Shown here piece by piece: positions 13,281-26,029 of a stretch of DNA of 41,262 nt. The notes beneath the pieces were generated by a model. The model worked only from the letters and a program-made list of their open reading frames with translations. It did not search any database and had not been told where the DNA came from. The stretch spans positions 1 through 41,262 of the forward strand of contig CAKZSB010000017.1 in assembly GCA_937920585.1 (NCBI GenBank), given 5' to 3'. A program made the position numbers and the translations under genes. This stretch comes from an uncultured Granulosicoccaceae bacterium (GTDB taxonomy: Bacteria > Pseudomonadota > Gammaproteobacteria > Granulosicoccales > Granulosicoccaceae). Position 1 is the stretch's first letter. Each line of letters starts with the position of its first letter.

Positions 13281-13306
13281 TAGTGACAACATTATCGCTG
13301 TCACTA
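13281..13306. repeat. Inverted repeat between yidC and mnmE
   Basis: TAGTGACA (13281-13288) and TGTCACTA (13299-13306) are perfect 8-bp arms around a 10-base spacer. The repeat lies just after the yidC stop and before the mnmE ribosome site. There is no T run, so it is not a simple terminator; it could be a processing hairpin or an operator. Confidence 0.45.
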
Positions 13307-13322
13307 ACGATCGGTAGTTCAG

Positions 13323-15014
13323 CTATTTCTCAGCCAGTACATGCCTGGTTATATAGTACTGCTGAGCAATCGAAAGCGTATTGTTTGACACCCAGTACAG
13401 CACCAGACCGGCCGGAAAGAATGCAAAGAAAAAAGTGAACAGGATTGGCATCACCATGAAGACTTTGGCCTGTATCGGATCAATAGGTGCCGGGTTCAGT
13501 CGCTGCTGAATAAACATGGTTACACCCATGATCAGCGGCAATACATAGAATTTATCCATCAATGATAAATCGCGAATCCACAAAATCCATGGCGCCTGAC
13601 GCAATTCAACACTCTCGAGCAGTACCCAGTACAACGAGATGAACACCGGGATCTGAACCAGAATAGGCAAACAACCGCCCAGTGGATTTACCTTTTCTTT
13701 CTTATAGAGCTCCATCGTTGCCTGGCCCATCTTGGCGCGATCATCACCGTATCGCTCTTTCAGGCTGACAAGTTGAGGCTGGAGTTTTCTCATCCGTGCC
13801 ATCGATCGATAGCTGGCCTCTGACAACTTGTAGAATATCAGCTTGATAACCATGGTCACACCGACAATCGCCCAGCCCCAGTTACCCAGGATGCCATGCA
13901 GTTTCTGCAGCAGCCAGAAAATCGGTTTTGCAATGAAAGACAGCATGCCGTAGTCGACGGTAAGGTCGAGGTGTTCGGCCACCTTGCGCATCCGCTCCTG
14001 AATCTTGGGGCCGGCAAAAATTGAGGTAGTCAGGGTTTCGGTTGCGCCCGGCTGGACGGTAACCGCATCGGACTGCATACCGATTATGTAGCGCTCAGGC
14101 GACGCCAGCTTCTTGGTGTAGAAGGAGTTAGTCTCTTCCGGGCCAGGTATCCATGCACCGACAAAATAGTGCTCGATGATAGCGGCCCAGCCACCTGTTA
14201 CTCGCTGATTGTTCTCCGGTTCATCGAAGTCATCAAACTTGATCTTCTGATAACGATCGTCCGGGGTGCTTACCACACCGCCGATATAGGTGTAGATGAA
14301 TGCCTGCTGCTCATCGTCGGTAACGGGTTTACGTCGAAGTTGGCGGTATTGATTAACAGTCCACGGCGCTGCAGAGTTGTTGGTAACCTCATATTCAATG
14401 CGAATCTCGTAGCTATCGCGCTTAAAGACATAGGTTTTGACGACGGTTGTGCCGTCAGTACCCTGCCATCGCAGCGGAACTCGCAATTCCTGCTCACCTT
14501 CCTGCAAAACGTATTCTGTTTTGTCCACGGTGAACATCGCATGGTGATTGGGTGACTCGGGGCCACGCGATTGCAAACCGGATTGAGCAATAAAGTAAAG
14601 GTCCGGCTGATCACTCATTAGTACGAAGGGATCATCCGGGGTATCGATAGAAGTGGGATAAAGATTCAGCTTGACGCCGTTTATGTCCCCGCCACGAGTA
14701 CCCAGCGTGACATCTATGGTGTCGGTAAGCACACGTACCTGTTGATTGCTGACTGGTGCAGACTGATCTTCGCTAACCGGTGCGGCTACGCCTGGCGTAT
14801 CGGTGGAAGTCGGGCTGGTTACCACCGCCGTTGCCGGTGATGGAAGATCGTTATCGGTGCCAGCACCCTGGGTATCCGGAACGGCTACGGTATCCCCGGT
14901 TGCCACCGGTTGCGGCGGCTGTGGTTTTGGCCCGTAGTCAATCTGCCAGCTGGTCCAGATCTGCAGCAAGAGAAAACCAAGTGCCGCATAAATCAATACG
15001 CGCGGATTACCCAC
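13323..15014 (-). CDS. yidC: Membrane protein insertase YidC
   Basis: YidC inserts membrane proteins, including AtpE and AtpB from this same neighbourhood, alone or with SecYEG. The 563-residue form has an N-terminal membrane helix ([14 protein letters not shown]), a large periplasmic beta-supersandwich domain after a Pro/Thr-rich linker, and five C-terminal helices with the groove arginine in [12 protein letters not shown] and the stretch [21 protein letters not shown] chose GTG at 15014 because GGAGAG lies 7 bases upstream and the frame then matches the usual start. The longer open frame to 15068 lacks a ribosome site. It overlaps the yidD end by 8 bases. Confidence 0.95.
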   Translation of the reverse strand: MGNPRVLIYAALGFLLLQIWTSWQIDYGPKPQPPQPVATGDTVAVPDTQGAGTDNDLPSPATAVVTSPTSTDTPGVAAPVSEDQSAPVSNQQVRVLTDTIDVTLGTRGGDINGVKLNLYPTSIDTPDDPFVLMSDQPDLYFIAQSGLQSRGPESPNHHAMFTVDKTEYVLQEGEQELRVPLRWQGTDGTTVVKTYVFKRDSYEIRIEYEVTNNSAAPWTVNQYRQLRRKPVTDDEQQAFIYTYIGGVVSTPDDRYQKIKFDDFDEPENNQRVTGGWAAIIEHYFVGAWIPGPEETNSFYTKKLASPERYIIGMQSDAVTVQPGATETLTTSIFAGPKIQERMRKVAEHLDLTVDYGMLSFIAKPIFWLLQKLHGILGNWGWAIVGVTMVIKLIFYKLSEASYRSMARMRKLQPQLVSLKERYGDDRAKMGQATMELYKKEKVNPLGGCLPILVQIPVFISLYWVLLESVELRQAPWILWIRDLSLMDKFYVLPLIMGVTMFIQQRLNPAPIDPIQAKVFMVMPILFTFFFAFFPAGLVLYWVSNNTLSIAQQYYITRHVLAEK

Positions 15015-15246
15015 AGTTGCACTCTCCACGAGCAGAAGTTGGCACCGGATCGTAACCGGATGCACCAAATGGGTGACAGCGCATTAAGCGGCGCATTCCC
15101 AGTTTAAGGCCGCGTGCAACACCGTGTTGCATGATGGCCTCTGACATATAGGCAGAACAGGTTGGCTGATAACGACAATGCGGCGGCAACATTGGGCTGA
15201 TGTACCGCTGGTAAATAGAGATTATGTCGCACATTGTTTTGCGCAT
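15007..15246 (-). CDS. yidD: Membrane protein insertion efficiency factor YidD
   Basis: YidD is a small peripheral inner-membrane protein that assists YidC-dependent insertion. The family core is complete: [20 protein letters not shown] with three conserved Cys, then MRCHPF and GYDPVP. I chose ATG at 15246 (79 aa, MRKTMCDII) because most homologues begin with a short basic segment. An ATG at 15267 would add seven residues. The gene overlaps rnpA by 25 bases and yidC by 8, so these three genes form an overlapping, coupled series. Confidence 0.92.
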   Translation of the reverse strand: MRKTMCDIISIYQRYISPMLPPHCRYQPTCSAYMSEAIMQHGVARGLKLGMRRLMRCHPFGASGYDPVPTSARGECNCG

Positions 15247-15584
15247 TGACTGGATACCCGGGACCATTGTGAATGTAGACTGCTGGACAGTTCGCTGTTA
15301 CTTGCTCCAAGACAGGCAGCCCTGGGCATGACCACTATATCTACAGCGCCAGTCACACTGCCGGTCCGGAAAGATTCCCGGATCAGACGTTTCAGCCTGT
15401 TGCGGTCAACTGCCCTGCGTATGTGCTTCTTGGCAACCGCCATACCCAGCCGACTGTCTGCAGCACTGGAGTGCCGGTAAAGTATGGTCCAGTAACGATC
15501 TGACAGACGATGGTTGACGGAGAACACCCGGCGATAGTCCGCCGATGTCAAAAGCCTGAATTCTCTGGGAAAGTGCTGCCCCAC
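15222..15584 (-). CDS. rnpA: Ribonuclease P protein component
   Basis: RnpA is the protein subunit of RNase P, which with M1 RNA removes the 5' leader from pre-tRNAs. The 120-residue basic protein has the family signature [21 protein letters not shown] (RNR core) around residues 53-73 and the N-terminal [17 protein letters not shown] motif. Start is GTG at 15584 with a weak ribosome site. It lies 71 bases after rpmH in the universal rpmH-rnpA pair, and its 3' end overlaps yidD. Confidence 0.96.
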   Translation of the reverse strand: MGQHFPREFRLLTSADYRRVFSVNHRLSDRYWTILYRHSSAADSRLGMAVAKKHIRRAVDRNRLKRLIRESFRTGSVTGAVDIVVMPRAACLGASNSELSSSLHSQWSRVSSQCAKQCAT

Positions 15585-15655
15585 TTGGCTATCTCAGGCT
15601 TGCTGTCTCGATATCTGAATAACTGACGGCATCAGCTGATGCCATCGAGGTAAAA

Positions 15656-15790
15656 TCAGGCAGACAGGCGGCGACGGCCTTTGGCACGGCGAGCTCTGAT
15701 TACCGCTCTGCCGCCGCGGGTTGCCATGCGTGCTCGGAAGCCATGCGTACGCTTTCGACGCAGGTTGCTGGGTTGAAAAGTTTGTTTCAT
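15656..15790 (-). CDS. rpmH: 50S ribosomal protein L34
   Basis: This 44-residue, Arg/Lys-rich protein is ribosomal protein L34 of the large subunit. It begins [20 protein letters not shown] and ends GRRRLSA, the classic L34 pattern, with start ATG at 15790 and stop TGA at 15656-15658. It is short enough to be missed by length-filtered gene calling. It is the first gene of the leftward block and is transcribed from the promoter at 15850-15879. Length and sequence agree with the family (44-46 aa). Confidence 0.98.
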   Translation of the reverse strand: MKQTFQPSNLRRKRTHGFRARMATRGGRAVIRARRAKGRRRLSA

Positions 15791-15849
15791 GGTTTGATAC
15801 CGGGGGTTGCTTTTACGCCTGGCGCGAGTCCACGACGCATAACGGACGG

Positions 15850-15879
15850 ATTATCGCCAGTTCCACCAGGGTTTGTCAA
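15850..15879 (-). promoter_or_regulatory. Promoter of the rpmH-rnpA block
   Basis: On the minus strand TTGACA (15874-15879), an 18-base spacer and GATAAT (15850-15855) make a strong sigma-70 promoter. The start near 15843 gives a leader of about 50 bases to the rpmH ATG. Confidence 0.78.
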
Positions 15880-15911
15880 TGATTACAAATGGCGACTCTG
15901 AGACCACAGAC

Positions 15912-15920
15912 TGTGGATAA
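15912..15920 (-). promoter_or_regulatory. DnaA box upstream of dnaA
   Basis: TGTGGATAA is the reverse complement of the consensus DnaA box TTATCCACA. It lies 33 bases upstream of the rpmH -35 element and 220 bases before the dnaA start, a position suited to autoregulation of dnaA or to part of a bipartite origin. Confidence 0.8.
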
Positions 15921-16140
15921 CTTTCACCAACAGTAATAGACTATTTCCTGAAGTTCGGGGCGACGAGCACTGACTCCAGACCAACAATAAAGCTCGCGGC
16001 ACAAGTCCTACCAGACAAAATATCCGACTGGAAGTACCCCTGTTTCATCACAGCAAGAATCCCAGACTCCGGAGCAAACTGCGGTTTGCGACGGTGATCT
16101 GACGCTCTTGAATAATTTTATCGAACCCGGAGTCTGCTCT

Positions 16141-17508
16141 TTGTCGGTCTGGAACCGTTGTCTATCACATCTCTCCAATGAACTTAGTCACGAAGAGATG
16201 AGTACCTGGGTGCACTGCCTGCAACCGCTGGAATCTGCCAGCGGCCTGCGTCTGCTCGCACCTAATCAATTTGTACTCGACTGGGTGCGAAATAATTACG
16301 TCGCCCGGATCAAGGAAATCGCCGGCAGCCTGTCTGAACGCGAAAACTTCGATATTCAGTTGGGAATCGATAGTGGTGAGGGCCCTGCTGAACATAGCAA
16401 TCCGCTGGCCACCGGCCTGGGTGATCAGGGAGCCATGACGCCAAACGGACATGCGCCTGCCACCCGTTCTACCCCACGTGAGGTTTTCAAGACCAGCCTC
16501 AACACCAACTTTACCTTCGACACATTTGTAGAAGGCAAATCGAATCAACTGGGGCGTGCGGCCGCCTATCAGATTGCCAACTGTCCCGGCACCTCCTACA
16601 ACCCACTGTTTATATACGGTGGTGTTGGTCTGGGCAAAACCCACCTGATGCAATCAGTAGGCAACCTGATGGTTGAACTGGGTCAGAAGCAGAAAGTGAA
16701 GTACCTGCACTCCGAACGCTACGTTCGAGAGATGGTGAAATCAATCCAGAGCGGTACGATCAACGAATTCAAGCGATATTATCGCAGCCTGGATGCGTTA
16801 CTAATTGACGATATTCAGTTTTTCGAGGGTAAAGACCACTCTCAGGAAGAATTTTTCCATACCTTCAATTCTCTCTTCGAGGACGGGCAGCAAATTATCC
16901 TCACCAGCGATAGATACCCTAAGGAAATCAAAGGGGTGGAGGAACGGCTGCGTTCACGCTTTGGCTGGGGCCTGACAGTTGCTATCGAGCCGCCCGAGCT
17001 GGAAACCCGCGTTGCAATCCTGAATAACAAAGCCAAACAGGCCGGTTACCCGTTACCGGAAGATGTCGGTTTCTTTATTGGCCAGCGAGTCAAATCAAAT
17101 GTTCGGGAACTTGAAGGGGCCTTGAGGCGGGTAATTGCCAATTCCCAGTTCACAGGTAAGCCGATCACAATCGAATTTGCACGGGAGGCATTGCGAGACA
17201 TGCTGGCAGTGCAGGAAAAGCTCGTCACCATGGAGAACATCCAGAAAACGGTTTGTGACTACTACAAGATCCGAAGTTCAGAACTGTTGTCAAAGAAACG
17301 CAATCGATCGATTGCGCGGCCCCGACAAGTCGCGATGCACTTGTCAAAGACGCTCACCACACACAGCCTGCCCGAGATCGGCGAGGCGTTCGGCGGACGA
17401 GACCACACGACTGTGCTCCATGCGCATCGCAAGATAATGGAGCTTGAGCGCAGTGATAACCGCATAGCCGAAGACCTGAGACTACTCAACAGGTTGCTCT
17501 CTTGCTAA
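16141..17508 (+). CDS. dnaA: Chromosomal replication initiator DnaA
   Basis: DnaA binds DnaA boxes at oriC as an ATP-dependent oligomer and opens the duplex. It has domain I ([28 protein letters not shown]), a variable linker, the AAA+ domain with Walker [10 protein letters not shown] (160-168) and Walker B LLIDDIQF, and the domain IV DNA-binding signature [15 protein letters not shown] chose TTG at 16141 (455 aa): GGAG lies exactly 8 bases upstream and the start matches E. coli DnaA (MSLSLWQQC). A TTG at 16108 would add 11 residues without a ribosome site. No ATG start is possible near the N terminus. Confidence 0.96.
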   Translation: MSVWNRCLSHLSNELSHEEMSTWVHCLQPLESASGLRLLAPNQFVLDWVRNNYVARIKEIAGSLSERENFDIQLGIDSGEGPAEHSNPLATGLGDQGAMTPNGHAPATRSTPREVFKTSLNTNFTFDTFVEGKSNQLGRAAAYQIANCPGTSYNPLFIYGGVGLGKTHLMQSVGNLMVELGQKQKVKYLHSERYVREMVKSIQSGTINEFKRYYRSLDALLIDDIQFFEGKDHSQEEFFHTFNSLFEDGQQIILTSDRYPKEIKGVEERLRSRFGWGLTVAIEPPELETRVAILNNKAKQAGYPLPEDVGFFIGQRVKSNVRELEGALRRVIANSQFTGKPITIEFAREALRDMLAVQEKLVTMENIQKTVCDYYKIRSSELLSKKRNRSIARPRQVAMHLSKTLTTHSLPEIGEAFGGRDHTTVLHAHRKIMELERSDNRIAEDLRLLNRLLSC

Positions 17509-17524
17509 ATAACTTTCAGTATCC

Positions 17525-17533
17525 TGTGGATAA
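17525..17533 (-). promoter_or_regulatory. DnaA box 1 in the dnaA-dnaN spacer
   Basis: TGTGGATAA, a perfect match to the consensus box on the minus strand, begins 17 bases after the dnaA stop codon. Confidence 0.85.
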
Positions 17534-17592
17534 AGTGTTTACGATATGTCCACGAGTTTCAGCGGACGCACACATTTCCATTTTGTCCCGGT

Positions 17593-17601
17593 TTATCCAC
17601 A
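17593..17601 (+). promoter_or_regulatory. DnaA box 2 in the dnaA-dnaN spacer
   Basis: TTATCCACA is a perfect consensus box on the plus strand, 68 bases from the first and about 40 bases before the AT-rich run. Confidence 0.85.
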
Positions 17602-17729
17602 GCATGTGAACAAGTGATAAATCGCAGAAAACGAAGTTATGTTATTGATATTTAAGATTTTTATTTTTTTAGTAACAGAAAACCCGTTCAATAATAGTCA
17701 TAGCTGACTTCATAATCCCAAGAAATATA

Positions 17730-18830
17730 ATGAAATTCTCTATTAGCAAGAACGAGCTTTTACCCTCCCTGCAACAGGTTGTCGGGGTTGTTGAACGCAA
17801 GCAAACACATGAAGTAATGAACAATTTGTTGTTTGAAGCTGGTGATGATTTCCTGATGATTACCGGAACGGACAACGAAGTAGAACAAAGGACGCGTTTA
17901 CCACTAATCGTGTCTGAGCCCGGTGTGAGTACTATTCCCGCCAGAAAGCTACTCGATATTTGTCGTTCACTTCCGGATACCGCGCACCTGGACTTTCAGG
18001 TATCTGCAGATAAAGCCAAGATAGCAACGGGCAAAAGCCGGTTTACTCTCGCAACCCTGCCCGCAGAAGAATTTCCGCTGGTCGACGCATTGACCGATCC
18101 CGTAGTTATGTCACTACCGCAAAAGCAACTTGCTAAAGCGATTCGAATGACATCATTTGCAATGGCACAACAGGATGTCCGTTATTACCTCAATGGTTTG
18201 TTGTTAGAGCTGTCGGCGGATTCATTGTGTTGTGTTGCTACGGATGGACATCGTCTTGCTCTCCATCGAACACCTGCGGAGATTGAACTAGCTGAACCGG
18301 TTACTGCCATTATTCCTCGCAAAGCTATTAATGAGCTGTCGCGGTTGCTGGACGACAGTGATTCAGATCTGGAAATCAAGATGACTGCTAATCATTTGCA
18401 GCTAAGTCTTGGGCCTTTACAGATGACGAGCAAATTGATTGACGGAAAATTTCCTGATTATGAGCGAGTCATCCCCCTGCCCGGCGGCTCTATCGCTACT
18501 GTCGATCGCGAGAGCTTCAAGCAGTCACTGGCACGAAGTGCAATCCTCGCGAACGAGACCTACAAGGGCGTTCGTTTGTCTCTGGATAAAAATTTAGTGG
18601 GTATTCAGACTAACAATCCGAATCATGAAGAAGCTGAAGACGAACTGGAAATCGAATACAGTGGCAGTCCGGTGCAAGTGGGGTTTAACGTCACGTACCT
18701 GCTTGACGTACTTAATATCATTGATGGCGATGTCGCAGAGCTACACCTGAAAGATGATGCCAGCAGTATGGTTGTTCATCCGGGTGGCGATAAACAGAGC
18801 ACCTACGTCATTATGCCAATGAGGTTGTAA
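17730..18830 (+). CDS. dnaN: DNA polymerase III beta sliding clamp
   Basis: DnaN forms a ring-shaped dimer that tethers DNA polymerase III to its template. The 366-residue protein (E. coli 366) has three repeated clamp domains, starts MKFSISKNELLPSLQQV and ends with the conserved PMRL, part of the hydrophobic cleft that binds partner proteins. ATG at 17730 has only a weak AAGAAA ribosome site. One base separates its stop from the recF start, so recF is probably coupled. Confidence 0.97.
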   Translation: MKFSISKNELLPSLQQVVGVVERKQTHEVMNNLLFEAGDDFLMITGTDNEVEQRTRLPLIVSEPGVSTIPARKLLDICRSLPDTAHLDFQVSADKAKIATGKSRFTLATLPAEEFPLVDALTDPVVMSLPQKQLAKAIRMTSFAMAQQDVRYYLNGLLLELSADSLCCVATDGHRLALHRTPAEIELAEPVTAIIPRKAINELSRLLDDSDSDLEIKMTANHLQLSLGPLQMTSKLIDGKFPDYERVIPLPGGSIATVDRESFKQSLARSAILANETYKGVRLSLDKNLVGIQTNNPNHEEAEDELEIEYSGSPVQVGFNVTYLLDVLNIIDGDVAELHLKDDASSMVVHPGGDKQSTYVIMPMRL

Positions 18831-18831
18831 C

Positions 18832-22363
<3,532 letters not shown>

Positions 22364-22422
22364 CGGCCAATTGCAGCTGTATCCCCCGGGGCTTTAATGT
22401 TGATGTCGGAAAATCACACAGA

Positions 22423-24447
22423 ATGAAACAGATATATAACCTGCCAACATTCGAGAACATCGATCTGGCGTCTGCTCCCGGGCAACTCTCGGAACTTATA
22501 GGCAGATGCAGTCAACGACTCGATGAACTGGCGACACAAGCAGCACCGACCTGGGACAATCTAATTTACCAGGTCGATTTACTCTCCGATGAAATCGAAC
22601 GTTTTTTTTCACCTATAAGACATCTGAATTCAGTGCTTAGCGGCGATCAGATTCGTGAGGTGTACGGCGAGTGCATGCCGTTGTTGAGTCGGTACTACAC
22701 AGATTTTGGGCAGAATGTGGCGCTGTATCAGCGGGTACTACAACTGCGTGATAGTGACGTTTACTCATCGCTGGATGCGGCACAGCAAAAATGCGTTGAT
22801 GATCTGCTCTTGTCATTCAGGTTAGGTGGGGTAGCGCTGGAGGGGCAGGAGCGAGCGCGATACAAGGAAATTGCAGAGCAGTCGAGCAAACTGAAAACTG
22901 TTTTTCAAAACAACCTGCTCGATTCGACCAATGCGTGGCGTTTAAATTTGAATTCGCAGGAGCGTTTGGCTGGCTTGCCGGAAAATTCACTGGCACTGGC
23001 CAGACAGGCTGCGGAGCAAGCCGGTGAAACTGGCTATGCGCTGACTTTAGAGTTTCCAAGTTACTACGCCGTGATGACGTTTGCTTCGGATCGGGCACTT
23101 CGCGAAGAGGTTTACCGGGCCTACATGACAAGAGCCAGTACGCTGGGCCCTCACGATGCGAAATATGACAACACCAGCACGCTTGAGGACATTGTGCGAC
23201 TAAGGACCGAGAAGGCGCGATTGCTCGGCTTCGACACGTACGCCGACTATTCTGTTGAATCCAAGATGGTAGACAGTCCTCAACAGGTGGTTAATTTTCT
23301 GGAAGAGCTGAACGTGGCAGCGCATCAATCTGCTTTGGCAGAGATGGAGCAGGTACGAGAGATTGCTCTTCGCCTGGATGGTATTGATGATTTCAAAGCC
23401 TGGGATGTTGGTTACTACTCCAACAAGCTGAAAAAAGAACAATTCGATTTTTCCGAAGAGGATTTAAAGCCCTATTTTCCGGCCAATGTCACCGTACCCG
23501 GCATGTTCGCGGTGGTTGGCAAGCTATTCGGCCTGTCGATCACGCAGGTAGAGGATGCCGATGTGTGGCATGAAGACGTTTCGCTGTATGAAATCACGGA
23601 TGCCGACGGGCGCAAGCGTGGCGCGTTTTATCTCGACAACTACGCACGTAAAAACAAGCGTGGTGGTGCCTGGATGGATGTCTGTGTGAGTCGTATGGCA
23701 CATAAGGACCATGTGCAACTGCCCATCGCCTATCTCACATGCAACCTGACGCCACCAGTAGGTGACGAACCGGCTCTACTCACGCATTCGGAGGTAACCA
23801 CTCTGTTTCATGAGTTCGGGCATGGCTTGCACCATATGCTCACCCGGGTGGACTATCTGCAGATTTCCGGCATCAGCGGTGTTGAATGGGATGCGGTGGA
23901 GTTACCCAGCCAGTTTCTTGAAAACTGGTGTTGGGAACGGGAGTCACTGGATATGATCAGTGGTCATTTCGAGACTGGCGAGAAAATACCCGCAGAGCTA
24001 TTGGCGAAAGCGCGTTCAGCCAGGAATTTCCAATCGGCACTGATGACGGTTCGGCAGGTGGAGTTTGCGCTGTTTGACATGCTGTTGCATCGCTCTACGG
24101 ACAATCCAGACGCTGAGCAGATACAGGCATTGCTGACAGATATCAGAAGCCGGGTATCGGTTAATCCCATGCCCGAATTTACGCGCTTCCAGAATGGCTT
24201 TTCCCACATTTTCGCAGGTGGTTATGCTGCCGGCTATTTCAGCTATAAATGGGCAGAGGTTCTCTCCTGCGATGCGTTCGCAAGGTTTGAGGAAGAGGGC
24301 ATATTCAATCGCGAAACAGCGGATGATTTTATGCAATCAATCCTCGAAATGGGTGGTAGCGAAAAGGCAATCAAGCTGTTCGAGAATTTCAGAGGGCGAC
24401 AACCGGATATCACGGCATTGTTGCGTCACTCTGGCCTGGCGGCATAG
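22423..24447 (+). CDS. prlC: Oligopeptidase A (M3 metallopeptidase)
   Basis: This cytoplasmic zinc endopeptidase degrades free signal peptides and other short oligopeptides. The 674-residue protein (E. coli PrlC 680) carries [11 protein letters not shown] with zinc ligands His463 and His467 and catalytic Glu464. The third ligand is most likely Glu493 in [11 protein letters not shown]. The C-terminal [20 protein letters not shown] stretch, shared by M3A enzymes, is intact. Start ATG 22423 follows a 59-base gap after gyrB in which I see no terminator. ubiD follows 38 bases later. Confidence 0.93.
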   Translation: MKQIYNLPTFENIDLASAPGQLSELIGRCSQRLDELATQAAPTWDNLIYQVDLLSDEIERFFSPIRHLNSVLSGDQIREVYGECMPLLSRYYTDFGQNVALYQRVLQLRDSDVYSSLDAAQQKCVDDLLLSFRLGGVALEGQERARYKEIAEQSSKLKTVFQNNLLDSTNAWRLNLNSQERLAGLPENSLALARQAAEQAGETGYALTLEFPSYYAVMTFASDRALREEVYRAYMTRASTLGPHDAKYDNTSTLEDIVRLRTEKARLLGFDTYADYSVESKMVDSPQQVVNFLEELNVAAHQSALAEMEQVREIALRLDGIDDFKAWDVGYYSNKLKKEQFDFSEEDLKPYFPANVTVPGMFAVVGKLFGLSITQVEDADVWHEDVSLYEITDADGRKRGAFYLDNYARKNKRGGAWMDVCVSRMAHKDHVQLPIAYLTCNLTPPVGDEPALLTHSEVTTLFHEFGHGLHHMLTRVDYLQISGISGVEWDAVELPSQFLENWCWERESLDMISGHFETGEKIPAELLAKARSARNFQSALMTVRQVEFALFDMLLHRSTDNPDAEQIQALLTDIRSRVSVNPMPEFTRFQNGFSHIFAGGYAAGYFSYKWAEVLSCDAFARFEEEGIFNRETADDFMQSILEMGGSEKAIKLFENFRGRQPDITALLRHSGLAA

Positions 24448-24485
24448 CTGCAGATGAAAGTTCAGATGATCTACCAAATGCTGAG

Positions 24486-25949
24486 ATGAAATATAAGGAT
24501 CTGCGAGATTTTATTGCCGCGTTGGAATCACAGGGCGAACTGAAACGAGTATCCGTACCTGTCGATCCGAAATTCGAGATGACCGAGATTTGCGACAGGG
24601 TGTTGCGTAGTGGCGGTCCGGCGGTTCTTTTTGAAAATCCTATTGGCTACGATGTACCCGCGTTGTGCAATTTATTTGGTACACCGGAACGCGTGGCGAT
24701 GGGTATGGGCGAATCCAGCGTAGAAGCTTTGCGTGAAGTCGGCAAATTGCTGGCATTTTTAAAGGAGCCAGATCCGCCCAAAGGCTTGGTTGACGCGTGG
24801 AAAAGCCTGCCGATATTCAAAAAAGTATTGGATATGGCTCCTAAAACAGTCTCAAAAGCCGCAGCACAACAGAATATACTGCGCGGGGCAGAGGTCGATC
24901 TTGGTAAGTATCCAGTGCAACATTGCTGGCCAGGAGACGCCGGCCCGCTGGTTACCTGGGGCCTGGTGGTTACCTGTGGGCCAAATAAGAAGCGCCAGAA
25001 TATGGGCATCTATCGGCAGCAGGTGATTGGTAAGCAACGTCTGATTATGCGATGGCTGGCCCACCGTGGTGGCGCGCTTGACTTGCTCGAGTGGCAAAAG
25101 GCAAAACCCGGAGAGCCGTTTCCAGTCGCCGTTGTATTGGGGGCTGATCCCGCCACAATACTGGCAGCAGTAACACCTGTCCCTGATACCTTATCTGAAC
25201 ATGCCTTTGCAGGGTTACTCAGAGGTAGCAGGACAGAGCTCGTTAAATGTATCAGCAATGATTTGATGGTGCCTGCATCTGCGGAAATTGTGCTGGAAGG
25301 TCATATAAACCCCAATGATATGGCGCCTGAAGGCCCTTTCGGTGATCACACTGGTTACTACAACGAGGTGGAATCGTTCCCTGTATTCAATGTGGAGTTA
25401 ATCACTCAACGCGATGATCCTTTGTACCACACGACCTACACCGGCCGACCCCCGGATGAACCTGCCATTCTGGGTGTTGCACTCAATGAGGTGTTCGTCC
25501 CTATTTTACAAAAGCAGTTTACCGAGATAGTAGATTTTTATCTGCCACCTGAAGGCTGCTCCTATCGTATGGCAGTGGTATCGATGAAGAAGCAGTATCC
25601 CGGTCATGCAAAGCGTGTAATGCTGGGTGTCTGGTCTTTCCTGCGTCAGTTCATGTATACCAAGTTCGTTGTGGTAGTTGACGACGATATAGATATTCGC
25701 GACTGGAAGGATGTGATCTGGGCTATTACCACGCGCATGGACCCGGCTCGTGATTGTACGATCATTGAAAACACGCCAATCGACTATCTCGACTTCGCAT
25801 CACCGGTGGCGGGGCTGGGCTCCAAGATTGGTTTTGACGCGACCAATAAAATGGCCGGTGAAACACAGCGCGAGTGGGGAGAACCAATCAGTATGTCTGC
25901 CGATGTGAAGCGTCGTGTCGACGATATGTGGCAGAGTCTGGGCCTATAG
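24486..25949 (+). CDS. ubiD: 4-hydroxy-3-polyprenylbenzoate decarboxylase UbiD
   Basis: UbiD removes the carboxyl group from 3-polyprenyl-4-hydroxybenzoate in ubiquinone synthesis, using prenylated FMN made by UbiX. The 487-residue protein (E. coli 497) contains the conserved [17 protein letters not shown] and [16 protein letters not shown] stretches, which carry the Arg and Glu residues of the active site, and ends [10 protein letters not shown]. It is the last gene before a bidirectional terminator. ubiX is not in this window. The other members of the UbiD family act on different acids, but the close match to ubiquinone-type UbiD makes this assignment firm. Confidence 0.95.
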   Translation: MKYKDLRDFIAALESQGELKRVSVPVDPKFEMTEICDRVLRSGGPAVLFENPIGYDVPALCNLFGTPERVAMGMGESSVEALREVGKLLAFLKEPDPPKGLVDAWKSLPIFKKVLDMAPKTVSKAAAQQNILRGAEVDLGKYPVQHCWPGDAGPLVTWGLVVTCGPNKKRQNMGIYRQQVIGKQRLIMRWLAHRGGALDLLEWQKAKPGEPFPVAVVLGADPATILAAVTPVPDTLSEHAFAGLLRGSRTELVKCISNDLMVPASAEIVLEGHINPNDMAPEGPFGDHTGYYNEVESFPVFNVELITQRDDPLYHTTYTGRPPDEPAILGVALNEVFVPILQKQFTEIVDFYLPPEGCSYRMAVVSMKKQYPGHAKRVMLGVWSFLRQFMYTKFVVVVDDDIDIRDWKDVIWAITTRMDPARDCTIIENTPIDYLDFASPVAGLGSKIGFDATNKMAGETQREWGEPISMSADVKRRVDDMWQSLGL

Positions 25950-25957
25950 AATGAAAA

Positions 25958-25982
25958 AAAATCCGCCATTGCGGCGGATTTT
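25958..25982. terminator. Bidirectional terminator between ubiD and the OmpA-type gene
   Basis: AAAATCCGCC (25958-25967) and GGCGGATTTT (25973-25982) form a perfect 10-bp stem with a 5-nt loop, flanked by eight A (25954-25961) on one side and TTTTG on the other. It can end transcripts of ubiD (plus) and of the OmpA-type gene (minus). Confidence 0.88.
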
Positions 25983-25997
25983 GTTAGTTGCCGAATG

Positions 25998-26020
25998 CCG
26001 TCACTGGATGGCAGTGACGG
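25998..26020. repeat. Hairpin after the OmpA-type gene
   Basis: CCGTCACTG (25998-26006) and CAGTGACGG (26012-26020) are perfect 9-bp arms around GATGG. It lies 9 bases beyond the stop of the OmpA-type gene on the minus strand, in front of the main terminator. Without a T run it may protect the mRNA 3' end or assist termination. Confidence 0.6.
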
Positions 26021-26029
26021 TAACTACCA

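Larger units (their letters stand above)
15791..16140. other. rpmH-dnaA intergenic region
   Basis: This divergent spacer holds the leftward rpmH promoter (15850-15879) and a consensus DnaA box TGTGGATAA (15912-15920). The box overlaps a 13-bp palindrome CCACAG-A-CTGTGG (15904-15916). A weak rightward promoter may lie at TTGCGA (16086-16091) with a poor -10 near 16109. Pseudomonads have an origin in this position, but only one strong DnaA box and no very AT-rich stretch is visible here, so autoregulation of dnaA is the likelier role of the box. Confidence 0.6.
17509..17729. other. oriC: Probable oriC between dnaA and dnaN
   Basis: This 221-base spacer has two consensus DnaA boxes in opposite orientation, TGTGGATAA (17525-17533) and TTATCCACA (17593-17601). 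A very AT-rich run at about 17638-17675 could unwind first. Genes on either side of the dnaA locus point away from it, as expected for co-orientation with replication. The rpmH-dnaA spacer is the competing site. Cumulative GC skew and DnaA-box counts would decide between them. Confidence 0.6.
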
